Made by a program: the position numbers and the translations under genes. A stretch of DNA of 17,622 nt from Methanobacteriaceae archaeon (GTDB lineage Archaea; Methanobacteriota; Methanobacteria; Methanobacteriales; Methanobacteriaceae), in the NCBI GenBank assembly GCA_013403005.1, contig JACBOA010000023.1:1-17622 (forward strand), given 5' to 3'. Each line of letters starts with the position of its first letter. Within the stretch, counting starts at the first letter, position 1. Positions 1 to 7,466 of the stretch are shown here, piece by piece. The notes under the pieces were generated by a model. That model was given only the letters and a program-made list of their open reading frames with translations, made no database searches and had not been told where the DNA came from.

Positions 1-130
1 CCTAAAAGTGTTAAGCGTTTAATGAAGATTAAAAAGGGAGTAATGTCACGTATAAATATCAGAATTGATATTTGGAACCAAAGAAAAGTTTTTGATGGTT
101 ATCCCCCAAGTTTTTGACAGTCCCAAAATG

Positions 131-140
131 TGTGTATAAG
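131..140 (+). promoter_or_regulatory. possible TATA box of the zinc-ribbon gene
   Basis: The A/T stretch tgtgtataag resembles an archaeal TATA box and would place transcription start near 160-165, leaving a leader of about 35 nt that contains the ribosome binding site AGAGGAG (186-192). There are other A/T-rich candidates nearby, so this assignment is tentative. Confidence 0.3.
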
Positions 141-198
141 AAATATTTTTAATTAATGGAGTACATAAAGTTAAATGTAGGTTAAGAGAGGAGATTTG

Positions 199-534
199 AT
201 GGTTTACTGTCACAACTGTGGAAGAAAAAATGATGATGATGCAGAGTTTTGCTCCAAATGTGGGGAGCCTTTAAAAGATGTTAGCGACTATGGTGGTCGT
301 CGCCGGCCTAGATACCGTGATGATAGATATTATCGTCAAAGAGAGGAGTGTTTTGGACTTCCGCACGGGAATATGATTGGACCTTTAATTGCAGGAATTG
401 TATTAATTTTATTAGGTATAGCTGCATTAACAGGATTCCAAGATATTTGGACCTATATCTGGCCTGCCATTATCGTGATTGTAGGTATATTGATAATAGC
501 AGGTGCAATATACGGTAATCGAAAAAAAGAATAA
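199..534 (+). CDS. small zinc-ribbon membrane protein
   Basis: A 111-residue protein of unknown function. Residues 4-21 form an N-terminal zinc ribbon with two CxxC knuckles (C4/C7 and C18/C21, the second inside CSKCGEP). A basic, Arg/Tyr-rich linker follows (about 34-50), then two hydrophobic segments (about 60-79 and 86-105) ending in a positively charged tail. It should sit in the cytoplasmic membrane as a hairpin with the zinc ribbon in the cytosol. The architecture is common among archaeal and bacterial zinc-ribbon-plus-transmembrane proteins, and no catalytic motif is visible. I chose ATG 199 because AGAGGAG lies 6 nt upstream; an in-frame TTG at 196 sits too close to that site. It stands alone, with a T-rich terminator right after the stop. 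Confidence 0.8.
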   Translation: MVYCHNCGRKNDDDAEFCSKCGEPLKDVSDYGGRRRPRYRDDRYYRQREECFGLPHGNMIGPLIAGIVLILLGIAALTGFQDIWTYIWPAIIVIVGILIIAGAIYGNRKKE

Positions 535-564
535 CTAATGGGTTACCTTTTTATTTTTTATTTT
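532..564 (+). terminator. T-rich terminator after the zinc-ribbon gene
   Basis: A short TAAC/GTTA hairpin overlapping the stop codon is followed by a nearly uninterrupted T tract (548-564). Oligo-T tracts are the usual archaeal termination signal; the stem itself is weak. Confidence 0.45.
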
Positions 565-918
565 AAAAAATTTTCAGATTTAATTTTATTTCCTATTTAT
601 TTAATTTGTATCAATTCTAGAATATTTATGAGATTCATCTTTAATACTTATTTAAATGCTTATTTTTTGTATTGATACAACAAAATTAATTAAGACATCA
701 AATCAAATAAATTTCTAATATAATCCCTCAAAATTCAAATTCGTTAGCAGTTTACATAACTAATAAAAAAAATAGAGCTTGTAGTTATTGGAGAGTTGTA
801 GCGATATTTGAAAAAAATCGTTCCCCTGTTTTGTCCTTTTATGGTTAAGAACCATAATAAACGAATTTAGATTTTTATAACAGCCTCATAGCTGTTTAAA
901 TTAATTGATAAACATTTG
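565..918. other. A/T-rich intergenic DNA with several perfect inverted repeats
   Basis: No credible gene is visible. The stretch holds three perfect inverted repeats: TTGTAT-TG-ATACAA (667-680), an 8-bp stem with a 3-nt loop built on TTATGGTT/AACCATAA (839-857), and AACAGC/GCTGTT with a 6-nt loop (879-896). None has a T-run that would make it an obvious terminator on the plus strand. They may be protein-binding sites or short RNA structures; nothing in the sequence decides between these. Confidence 0.4.
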
Positions 919-945
919 AAAAATAAAAATATTGGGTAAACCAAT
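919..945 (-). terminator. hairpin plus T-run terminator of the acidic zinc-ribbon gene
   Basis: Read on the minus strand, ATTGG-TTTAC-CCAAT (945-931) forms a perfect 5-bp hairpin followed at once by ATTTTTATTTTT (930-919). It starts 11 nt after the stop codon of the minus-strand gene ending at 956, where a terminator is expected. Confidence 0.65.
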
Positions 946-955
946 GGCACTACTG

Positions 956-1645
956 TTAAGTTTTTTTAAAATTGTTCCTCCTATTTACAAAACTAACAAA
1001 TCTTTTTGCATCCCTTTTTTTAACATCTTTTAATAAAATTTCACCATTGGAATATGTGATTTTTAGGGTCCTTTTCCTTGAAGCCAACAATTCACTGGCA
1101 GTAGCCAGCAAACCATCGATAGCAGATTTTTTGGGAATTTCATTTTCTTTTACTTCTGTATCATCCACATATTCCTTTACACTAATAATATCATTTAATG
1201 GGATAAATTGACCATCATCAGTTTTAATTCCATCAGGAAGAATTTTGATGGAGTTTTTCAATCCACCTTTAATTACATAATATCCTTTAGTTTCTAGTAT
1301 TTCCAGCAATTCTGTAGCCAGTTTTATTTCTATTCGTTTAGATTGAGTAGTTAAATCTGCTTGCTCCTCTTCAATGGTTGTTCTTCCATCATTGCTACCA
1401 GATTCATCTTCATATGATAGGGAAATATCTTCATCTTCAGTAATCTCGGAATCTCTTTGGCTTTGAATACCAGATTCAATCTCTATTTCACTATCTAATT
1501 CGCTTTCTACTTCGGGGTTATAATCCAGACTATCAGAATAATTTAAATGCCCACCACATTCACATTCACTGGAGAAATCCTCTGGTTTTTCTCCGGGTTG
1601 AAGTTCATAATAACCTCCACATTTATCACAGATTAAAAAGCCCAT
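956..1645 (-). CDS. acidic zinc-ribbon protein of unknown function
   Basis: A 229-residue protein. It opens with a zinc-ribbon-like module, C6xxC9 and C28xC30 within the first 32 residues. A highly acidic Ser/Asp/Glu-rich, probably disordered linker follows (about 38-95), then a folded C-terminal region (about 100-225) rich in alternating hydrophobic beta-like segments such as YYVIKGGLKNSIKILPDG and RTLKITYSNGEILLKDV. The pattern of short strands plus a final helix is reminiscent of PH-like domains, but I do not recognise the family. No transmembrane segment is seen, so it is probably cytosolic. The start ATG at 1645 has AAGGAG about 10 nt upstream. A hairpin/T-run terminator follows the stop. 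Confidence 0.75.
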   Translation of the reverse strand: MGFLICDKCGGYYELQPGEKPEDFSSECECGGHLNYSDSLDYNPEVESELDSEIEIESGIQSQRDSEITEDEDISLSYEDESGSNDGRTTIEEEQADLTTQSKRIEIKLATELLEILETKGYYVIKGGLKNSIKILPDGIKTDDGQFIPLNDIISVKEYVDDTEVKENEIPKKSAIDGLLATASELLASRKRTLKITYSNGEILLKDVKKRDAKRFVSFVNRRNNFKKT

Positions 1646-1810
1646 ATAAGAAACTCCTTAGGTTACATCTATTCATAATAACAATTTACCTACACGTAAC
1701 TTAACAATTGAATTTACCCTTAGTTGATTTACTTGTGATCAGATTATTAGTATGTGTTAATAAATCAGATGTTTTAATTATAATATCTGTTTTATTAATT
1801 TTTAAATTTC

Positions 1811-2614
1811 TTATAATTCTTCATATTGATATTCATAGATACAACTAGATTCTTTCTGGCAATTAATACACACACTTTCATGGTAATATAGAGAAACCTC
1901 AATTCGGGTTATAATCCAAATAATTATGAGGATAATGAAATAAAGTTCCATGAACAGGTTATTTTTAGTTTTTAAAATTCCTACCATTATAAAAAACGAC
2001 CCCACAACCAGTGCTAGGTTAGATATAAATTTAAGCTTGTTTTCTAGATTAATAAAAATTATTGAAAACAAAGATACGAAAACCAGTCCAGCTCCAATCC
2101 AAAAAAAGGTTTGAGCATATATGAGGGGTAATCCAACATAATAATAAATTAAACATCCCATAACAGCAATTAAAGCCCCGAAAAATAGTCCAGTGCAACC
2201 TGGACAGTATTTTTTCCCATTGAAGTGGATTATGTGTTTTTCAAATTGGTCACAATCCGGATGATGACCTTCAAATCTTATATTTATATTAGGAATGTTA
2301 GAAATTGATTTAAATCTATTATGACTACTTATAGGTCTGTTAAAGCTGTTGATAGGACCATTTAAACTGGGTTTATTAATTTTTTTATTCTGTTTATGTT
2401 GAAATTGCATTAAATTCTGGCAAATTCTGGGATTGGTGGCTGCTATCATTCCCATAATACATATTACTACAAATGCTAATAGAATTATTGGTTCCTGAAC
2501 ATCATAATATGTTGGAGAGGGAGGCGACCAGAGGTAAATCGCTAGGAGGAAAAAAAATCCTGAAAAAGAACAGAAAATTAGGAAAAAGTTATATTTGGTA
2601 AAATTTTTTATCAT
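1811..2614 (-). CDS. DUF2085-like polytopic membrane protein
   Basis: A roughly 267-residue membrane protein with two hydrophobic N-terminal segments, a basic Asn/Ser-rich loop, and four or more further transmembrane segments. The central motif HHPDC...HFNGKKYCPGCTGLFFGA matches the conserved Cys/His signature of DUF2085 membrane proteins (a Cys-His pair, then CxRC/CxGC-Thr-Gly before a membrane helix). It probably binds a metal or redox partner, but the function is unknown. The tail carries a further CxxC (CINC) and a Cys near the C-terminus. I chose ATG 2614; an in-frame TTG at 2635 would overlap the radical SAM stop as TTGA and add 7 residues, and is a real alternative. The close linkage with the upstream radical SAM gene indicates a shared mRNA. 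Confidence 0.7.
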   Translation of the reverse strand: MIKNFTKYNFFLIFCSFSGFFFLLAIYLWSPPSPTYYDVQEPIILLAFVVICIMGMIAATNPRICQNLMQFQHKQNKKINKPSLNGPINSFNRPISSHNRFKSISNIPNINIRFEGHHPDCDQFEKHIIHFNGKKYCPGCTGLFFGALIAVMGCLIYYYVGLPLIYAQTFFWIGAGLVFVSLFSIIFINLENKLKFISNLALVVGSFFIMVGILKTKNNLFMELYFIILIIIWIITRIEVSLYYHESVCINCQKESSCIYEYQYEEL

Positions 2615-2631
2615 GATTTTAATCTCAATTA

Positions 2632-4056
2632 TCAATAAAGATCCCTCAATGCTTGCAGGAGGCCCTGACCTGCCATATATCGATATGTCTGTCGTTTGAA
2701 CTTATTTCGTGATAATATTCCACCTATTCTTCTCCCTATACTTCCATAAAAACTTCTGTAACACTGATAGAGTTCTTCCTGGACTTCATTACGAGTTAAG
2801 TGTTCAGTGGGCATAACAGCATGGACCATGTCATAATTTCCCCAGTTATAATCCTCAAGCCATCCATTCCTTCTGGCTGTTTCAAAGAGTTCTGTTCCAG
2901 GGAAGGGGGTTAGTATCATGAAGATGGCAAGATCTGGATCTACATAGTTTACAAAATCCCGCAATTTTTGAATGGATTCATGAGAATCCTGCCTATCCCC
3001 TGTGATTAGGGTTGCCTGGGAAAATATATCATTTTCTTTAAGGATATCCATGGAAAGTTTGGAATCAGATGCCCGGGTTCCCTTATTATAATTTTCTAGT
3101 ATGTGATCATCATGACGTTCCAATCCAGCCATTATCCAGTAATTACCTGCCTTTCGCATTTTAGGAATGTTCTCCTGGTTTCTTATGATATCATCACTTC
3201 TAGCTTGAAGGAACCAAGTTATATCTTCAGACAGTCGTCTATTTATTAAATCGTCACATAAATGGCTGGTTCTTTTCCCAAGACCCAGATTATCATCGGT
3301 GAGCCAAAAAAAGGTGATACCATATTCATTGTATATATGTTCTATCTCATCAGCTATTCTTTCAGGAGATTTGGATCGCCACTTACCTCCCCAGTATTTC
3401 CATTGGGAACAGAATGTGCATTTATGAGGACATCCACGTGATGCTTCCACCAAAGCATATCCTGCACCCTTATAGGCCATCATTTTGAAATTATATTTAT
3501 TCATATGCTCCTGGACAAAATGATAGCCTGGAAAAGGCAGATCATCCAAGTTAGCGATGAAAGGACGGGCTGGATTGTGATGGATTTTGCCATTTTTTCT
3601 AAAGGATAATCCCTTAACATCTGTAAGATCTCGCTTCTCATTTAAGGATTTTACAAGTTCATATAGGGTTACTTCTCCCTCTCCTCTTACCACAAAATCA
3701 ATTTCAGGATACTTTTTTAGACTTTCATCTGCCAGAGCAGTGAAATGCTGACCACCAACTACAGTTTTAATATTAGAATTTACATTTTTGGCTATTTCCA
3801 GTGTTCTTAGTACTGTGAAAGTGTTACACGTTGCCAGAGCACTGCAAACCAGCACATCTGGGTTGACAGATTCAATATGGCTTTGAAGTTTACTCCAACC
3901 ATAACCCATTGCCTGGGAATCAAGCACTTCAATGTCCCATTTATCATTTTGTGACTCTAAATAGGCTGCAAGTTGAAGTATTCCCAGTGGTGGGGGCATG
4001 TATTCCCCCATTACAAACCAGAATATCTTAGGAGGTTCAACAAATAAGATTTTCAT
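2632..4056 (-). CDS. B12-binding domain radical SAM protein
   Basis: A 474-residue radical SAM enzyme. Residues 1 to about 140 form a cobalamin-binding-like Rossmann domain (MKILFVEPP start, PPPLGILQLAAYLE, then VVGGQHFT and FVVRGEGE). The radical SAM core begins with SRGCPHKCTFC, with cluster-binding Cys 209, 213 and 216. The usual base-off signature DxHxxG appears as D46-S-Q48-A-M-G51, with Gln in place of His. Such enzymes use an Fe4S4 cluster, SAM and often cobalamin for methyl transfers or C-C bond formation, including on lipids and cofactors in archaea; the substrate here cannot be read from sequence. I chose ATG 4056 because the family pattern begins at MKILFVEPP and GGAAG lies just upstream; a TTG at 4086 would add 10 unlikely residues. 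It is tightly linked to the DUF2085-like gene downstream. Confidence 0.88.
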   Translation of the reverse strand: MKILFVEPPKIFWFVMGEYMPPPLGILQLAAYLESQNDKWDIEVLDSQAMGYGWSKLQSHIESVNPDVLVCSALATCNTFTVLRTLEIAKNVNSNIKTVVGGQHFTALADESLKKYPEIDFVVRGEGEVTLYELVKSLNEKRDLTDVKGLSFRKNGKIHHNPARPFIANLDDLPFPGYHFVQEHMNKYNFKMMAYKGAGYALVEASRGCPHKCTFCSQWKYWGGKWRSKSPERIADEIEHIYNEYGITFFWLTDDNLGLGKRTSHLCDDLINRRLSEDITWFLQARSDDIIRNQENIPKMRKAGNYWIMAGLERHDDHILENYNKGTRASDSKLSMDILKENDIFSQATLITGDRQDSHESIQKLRDFVNYVDPDLAIFMILTPFPGTELFETARRNGWLEDYNWGNYDMVHAVMPTEHLTRNEVQEELYQCYRSFYGSIGRRIGGILSRNKFKRQTYRYMAGQGLLQALRDLY

Positions 4057-4187
4057 TTTTTTACTTCCAGTAAATGAATGATACAAATAATAAACCAGTA
4101 ATAAATTAATTTAACAATATTATAATTGAATATGGGTGAACTTTAACAAAAATTGTTTAATTACTAAAAAGTGTCTGATAAATGTCT

Positions 4188-4763
4188 TTAATAGGTCCAT
4201 ACCGGGATTTCTTTCCATTCTGCATTGAATGTTTTAAGTGTCTGGATGATCATGGATGAATTAAATCGATCCACCATCAAAACTCCTTTTCCTAATTTCT
4301 GGGCCTGAACCTTCTCCACCAGACCAGGATACTCTTTAACAATTCGTTCCCCATCCTTTCGATAGGTGGATATACCGCCATAAAGTGCTCGGTTGAGTTT
4401 ATTACGATTATTCTGGTTCATTTTAGTGGTGTCATAGGCTAATATCATACGTGACTTGAGCTTTAAGTTTTCTGCAGTTACTTCAACTGCTTTACCATGA
4501 AGTAGTACTCCTTCTCCACTTATTGCTGCTTTAAGTTCAGGGTTGTTTGCCAGCTCATCTAGAGTAATCTGTTTAATTTCGGATTTTACCCGGGCCAGAT
4601 TATCAACTTTATCCATAGAAGATTTAACTTTAGCACTGTAAATAACGATAAGTCCCATATCACTGAGGCTATTAGAATCTGAAAAGCCCACATAAAGTAT
4701 AGCTATGACTCCTTTTAATTTTTTAATTTCCTTTGTAAGGTTTACAGCTTGCTTAAAATCCAT
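4188..4763 (-). CDS. nucleotidyltransferase-like protein with a degenerate active site
   Basis: A 191-residue protein resembling the archaeal minimal nucleotidyltransferase fold. The segment LYVGFSDSNSLSDMGLIVIY (about 23-42) aligns with the usual GSxxxGxxxxxSDIDLxV motif, and DELANNPELKAAISGEGVLL followed by HGK (about 70-92) matches the typical C-terminal part of that domain. The GS pair and the second acidic residue of DxD are not preserved (SDMGL instead of SDIDL), so catalysis is doubtful. The rest (about 98-191) is basic and contains a conserved-looking Arg/Lys/Asn-rich helix and VLMVDRFNSS. The start ATG 4763 is preceded by GGGGA about 9 nt upstream. It appears monocistronic. A role as a structural or nucleic-acid-binding relative of nucleotidyltransferases is inference. 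Confidence 0.7.
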   Translation of the reverse strand: MDFKQAVNLTKEIKKLKGVIAILYVGFSDSNSLSDMGLIVIYSAKVKSSMDKVDNLARVKSEIKQITLDELANNPELKAAISGEGVLLHGKAVEVTAENLKLKSRMILAYDTTKMNQNNRNKLNRALYGGISTYRKDGERIVKEYPGLVEKVQAQKLGKGVLMVDRFNSSMIIQTLKTFNAEWKEIPVWTY

Positions 4764-5012
4764 TTACCTGATCCCCTTAAATTAGTACATTTCAATCCTC
4801 TCTTGTACTGTTCGAGTTTAATTTTTCACCGGGAGTAAACATTTGCCTGTGCTTTCATGGAGTGAAACTTCAATCAAAACATTCTTGTTATATTAGTACA
4901 CCAAATCATAAGTATGTTTTGATAAGTGAATTAGTAAGATTTAAACGTAATTTTGAATACGTAATTTTTAATATTGGTTATAAAAAATGAAAGTTAATAT
5001 GTTGTAAAATTC
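4764..5012. other. intergenic DNA with a 10-nt direct repeat
   Basis: No gene seen. ACGTAATTTT occurs twice at 4945-4954 and 4959-4968, a 14-nt period that would put the copies on similar faces of the helix. It lies between two co-oriented minus-strand genes and could be part of the promoter region of the gene starting at 4763, although it is about 180 nt away. Confidence 0.3.
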
Positions 5013-5019
5013 AAAAAAA
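5013..5019 (-). terminator. T-run terminator of trmO
   Basis: On the minus strand a run of seven T (complement of aaaaaaa) lies 13 nt after the stop codon of the gene ending at 5032. An oligo-T tract without a strong stem is a common archaeal terminator. Confidence 0.4.
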
Positions 5020-5031
5020 GATGATTAAAAA

Positions 5032-5427
5032 TTAGGGACAGTCAATTTCTCTCCAGAAAGGTTTTATATCCAAGACTGGTGATTGGTCTAAGGCATCAAG
5101 CCACCTTACAGTTAATTTATTCCCTTCTTTTTTAACCAGTTCTACTATACATAAACCCAGGGGATTAGGCCTCACTGGAGCCCGAGTTGAAAACAAACCT
5201 CTCTTTTCTGTCTTCCCATGAGGAACAACCTTTAATGACACTGGCCCAGCTCGATCCATCCAGTAGATTACTATCAAATTTTTACAGTGTTCAACACCTT
5301 CCAGTGCTTCTTGGTAATCTTTAAAAATAGTAATTGTACTTAATTCATCCGAAAATCGTCCCTGATGAGGAGAACCCTTTTTTGTTTTAAATGATGAATT
5401 AACCACACCTATAGCCTTAACTTGCAT
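5032..5427 (-). CDS. trmO: TrmO, tRNA (t6A37) N6-methyltransferase (TsaA/YaeB family)
   Basis: A 131-residue single-domain protein of the UPF0066/TsaA family. In characterised bacteria the family methylates N6-threonylcarbamoyladenosine at position 37 of tRNA using SAM to give m6t6A. The family signatures are clear: an N-terminal beta strand AIGVVNSSF, then SPHQGRF, the central LIVIYWMDRA, RGLFSTRAPVRPNPLGLCIVEL, and the closing LDALDQSPVLDIKPF. It lacks the extra C-terminal domain of the E. coli enzyme, as is usual in archaea. The start ATG 5427 has GAGGT 5 nt upstream. It is a single-gene unit with an A/T-rich upstream region. The biochemical role in archaea is inferred from the family. Confidence 0.88.
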   Translation of the reverse strand: MQVKAIGVVNSSFKTKKGSPHQGRFSDELSTITIFKDYQEALEGVEHCKNLIVIYWMDRAGPVSLKVVPHGKTEKRGLFSTRAPVRPNPLGLCIVELVKKEGNKLTVRWLDALDQSPVLDIKPFWREIDCP

Positions 5428-5531
5428 TTAAACCTCTTAAGAATATCAAAATAACCAGGGGCTTAACTTTTTTTATTCGATATGATTTTTAATTTCACAT
5501 TGTGTCAAAAGTGATGTATAGTAACTTCATG

Positions 5532-5564
5532 AGTTCTAGAACTTCAAGATATATGTTATAAAAA
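5532..5564 (+). promoter_or_regulatory. palindrome plus TATA box in front of the 110-nt RNA candidate
   Basis: A perfect 12-bp palindrome AGTTCTAGAACT (5532-5543) lies 12 nt upstream of a TATA-like element TTATAAAAA (5556-5564). The TATA centre is about 27-30 nt from 5587-5591, where the perfect RNA stem starts, which is the normal archaeal TATA-to-start distance. A longer imperfect inverted repeat (GTAACTTCAT at 5521-5530 against ATGAAGTAAC at 5566-5575) flanks the whole element. Together these suggest a regulated promoter firing rightward; no transcript evidence is available. Confidence 0.45.
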
Positions 5565-5590
5565 AATGAAGTAACCCTAAATCAAAATTT

Positions 5591-5700
5591 ATCAATGGAG
5601 AATCCCGCAGGAGTTGATTGAATGGGGAGTTTTGGTTGGATCCTGCGGGTGTAATTTTAGGGAGGCAATTAGTATATATTGCTATTGCTTCTCCATTGAT
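5591..5700 (+). ncRNA. candidate structured RNA, three-way junction
   Basis: An island of strong secondary structure inside A/T-rich DNA. P1 is a perfect 12-bp terminal stem, ATCAATGGAGAA (5591-5602) with TTCTCCATTGAT (5689-5700). P2 is a perfect 9-bp G/C-rich stem, CCCGCAGGA (5604-5612) with TCCTGCGGG (5641-5649), enclosing a G-rich 28-nt loop. P3 is a shorter hairpin, GCAAT (5665-5669) with ATTGC (5684-5688). A TATA box at 5556-5564 fits a plus-strand start at P1. The CTCC of the 3' P1 strand could instead pair with GGGGAG in the P2 loop or GGGAG at 5660-5664, so a conformational switch is conceivable. I do not recognise a known RNA class. Strand is inferred from the promoter; an inverted-repeat DNA element is the main alternative. 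Confidence 0.55.
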
Positions 5701-6078
5701 CGTGGTTTAATAAAGTATTTGCACATAAGACTTGTATAACATCCCTTATATAGATTACGGAGGGTCCAAAAATATTATCTTACAATATTAAGCAATAATA
5801 ACAAAAAAAATTTTAGAATATAATTTTTTTAACATATCACAAGTTTGATTCACACTACCAATTATTTTATAAAAAACTAAAAATAAAATTTCTTTTCATA
5901 GACGAAAGATCTCAATGAACTTTATAAAATGTTATTACCTTTTTTTGAACTTTTTTCACTGAGATTAACAGTTTATGTGACTTATATCAAAAAACTGCCA
6001 GAAGTAAATCATTTTTCAACATTTAGTTATGTTATAATTATCCAAAATTAATCGAAAAAATGGTCTTCGTTAATCAAA
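5701..6078. other. A/T-rich intergenic DNA, no gene seen
   Basis: No open frame with coding character and no convincing RNA gene. It contains a possible minus-strand TATA box (CTATATAAGG, complement of 5744-5753) and T-rich tracts, including one just past the stop of the LtrA gene (complement of 5 to 6 A near 6056-6061) that can end that minus-strand transcript. Confidence 0.5.
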
Positions 6079-7320
6079 TCAATATATAGGACATGATAAT
6101 TCTTCTGGAGGTTCTCTGAATGATAAAATTACTTTCAAAAGGGATAGAAGAGTTAATATACCTAAAATTACAGAACCCGGAAGTAAAGTTCCTAAAAATC
6201 CAGTTAAAACCACTAAAAAGATTATAACATAATAGGGAATTCTAAAGTATAGTAGAACCTTGCTTATGCATTCTTTCCAGTTAAAAGAGGATAGGAATAT
6301 TAAACTAAGGGATACTAGAGCTAAACCAAGGGATAGACATAAAAGCCAAACTTCACCAGCTGGCATAACCTCCCATGAATCCAGGATTAAAACATGTTTA
6401 ATTCCAATGGCAGTGCCTGCAATTCCTAATAAGAGTGGAAAGTGAGCATATAACCATAACTGATACCTGCCAATTTCTTCACCTTTTTCTTCAGCTCGGG
6501 CTTCAGCTCCTCTGGCTTCTTCGAAATATCCCCACCATATACTGAATGCTATTAGGAGTCCCAGGATGCCTATGATTCCATTACTAATATTTAAACCTGT
6601 ATTTCCAATAAGATAAACAACACCTACCACTGTTTCTCCTATAAGGATAATAGTTAACAGTCCAAATCTCTCTGGGAGGTGAGTGGGATGGAGGGGAAAT
6701 TTTTTATGGAATTTACCTGCAGATAAAGGAGTTGCCAGATCAACAATAATAGCCAATATCCAAAGAAGGAATCTCCAGGGTGGAGGGACGAATGCTGATA
6801 AAACCCAGATAAAAGCTGCTAATCCAAAACCAATACTATAATGGTGGGTGAGGGGACGAGTTTCAGGTACGTTTTTACCAGCTCTTACATACTCTGCCAC
6901 TAACATGAACCTTAACAATGCATAGAATAGAGCGAATCCGGGTCCTGTTGAACCTAAAGCATCTTTTGCATTAATGGCCATGAAAGCAACAACAATCATC
7001 TGAGCCATGGTATAAAACCTATGCATTAAATCATCAGTACCAAATCGGCTGAGATAAATGGTGTGACCGAGCCAACCCCACCATATTACAAAAAATAGGG
7101 GTACAGACTCCAGGAAAGATGTGAAAGAATAGCTAGAATTTATATCTAAAGCCAACAATGAAAATGCTGCCACAAAAATAAGATCAAACAATAATTCTAA
7201 CCAGTTGGCATGTCTTTCCTCCTTTTCATCTTCAAAATATAACCTGGGTGGTTTTATGAGATCTTTCCTGAGCTTCATGATATTAAACCATATTTGATGA
7301 TTATTCTCATTTATAACCAT
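6079..7320 (-). CDS. low temperature requirement protein A (LtrA) family membrane protein
   Basis: A protein of up to 413 residues, almost entirely hydrophobic helices (about ten or more). Family marks are the N-terminal RHANWLELLFDLIFVAAFS and the central HLPERFGLLTIILIGETVVG, both hallmarks of the LtrA family. LtrA was named from a Listeria gene needed for growth in the cold; its molecular activity is not established, so the name should not be read as a function here. A charged segment EEARGAEARAEEKGEEIG interrupts the membrane helices about two thirds of the way along. Two starts are possible: ATG 7320, or ATG 7278 (MKLRKDLIKPPRL), which fits the family N-terminus better; neither has a clear ribosome binding site. 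It is monocistronic. Confidence 0.85.
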   Translation of the reverse strand: MVINENNHQIWFNIMKLRKDLIKPPRLYFEDEKEERHANWLELLFDLIFVAAFSLLALDINSSYSFTSFLESVPLFFVIWWGWLGHTIYLSRFGTDDLMHRFYTMAQMIVVAFMAINAKDALGSTGPGFALFYALLRFMLVAEYVRAGKNVPETRPLTHHYSIGFGLAAFIWVLSAFVPPPWRFLLWILAIIVDLATPLSAGKFHKKFPLHPTHLPERFGLLTIILIGETVVGVVYLIGNTGLNISNGIIGILGLLIAFSIWWGYFEEARGAEARAEEKGEEIGRYQLWLYAHFPLLLGIAGTAIGIKHVLILDSWEVMPAGEVWLLCLSLGLALVSLSLIFLSSFNWKECISKVLLYFRIPYYVIIFLVVLTGFLGTLLPGSVILGILTLLSLLKVILSFREPPEELSCPIY

Positions 7321-7398
7321 TAATTAATACATTCAGTCAATCACTTTTTTTACTATTATTTTTAAAACAAGATGATATTAATTATTGGAGATATTATC

Positions 7399-7466
7399 AG
7401 CTAAATTTTGTTAGCTATAAATTATTTACACTTATAACAACTTGTTTAATTCCAACTTGTTTAATT
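7399..7466. repeat. inverted repeat and 13-nt tandem direct repeat upstream of the LtrA gene
   Basis: AGCTAA (7399-7404) and TTAGCT (7411-7416) form a perfect inverted repeat. AACTTGTTTAATT then occurs twice, at 7439-7451 and 7454-7466 (period 15). They lie 80-145 nt upstream of the LtrA start codon, in the only stretch available for its promoter, so they may be regulator-binding sites. The remainder of 7321-7640 is A/T-rich with no gene seen. Confidence 0.4.

Noticed and set aside
1..117. Open frame entering from the left edge (internal ATG at 22) ending in TGA at 117
   Set aside because: About 38 codons with no recognisable family and no ribosome binding site for the internal ATG; it could be the tail of a gene outside the window, but the sequence does not support calling it.
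5591..5700. Reading the 110-nt element as a miniature inverted-repeat transposon
   Set aside because: No target-site duplication flanks the 12-bp repeats, no second copy is in the window, and an internal independent stem plus a positioned TATA box fit an RNA gene better; not fully excluded.
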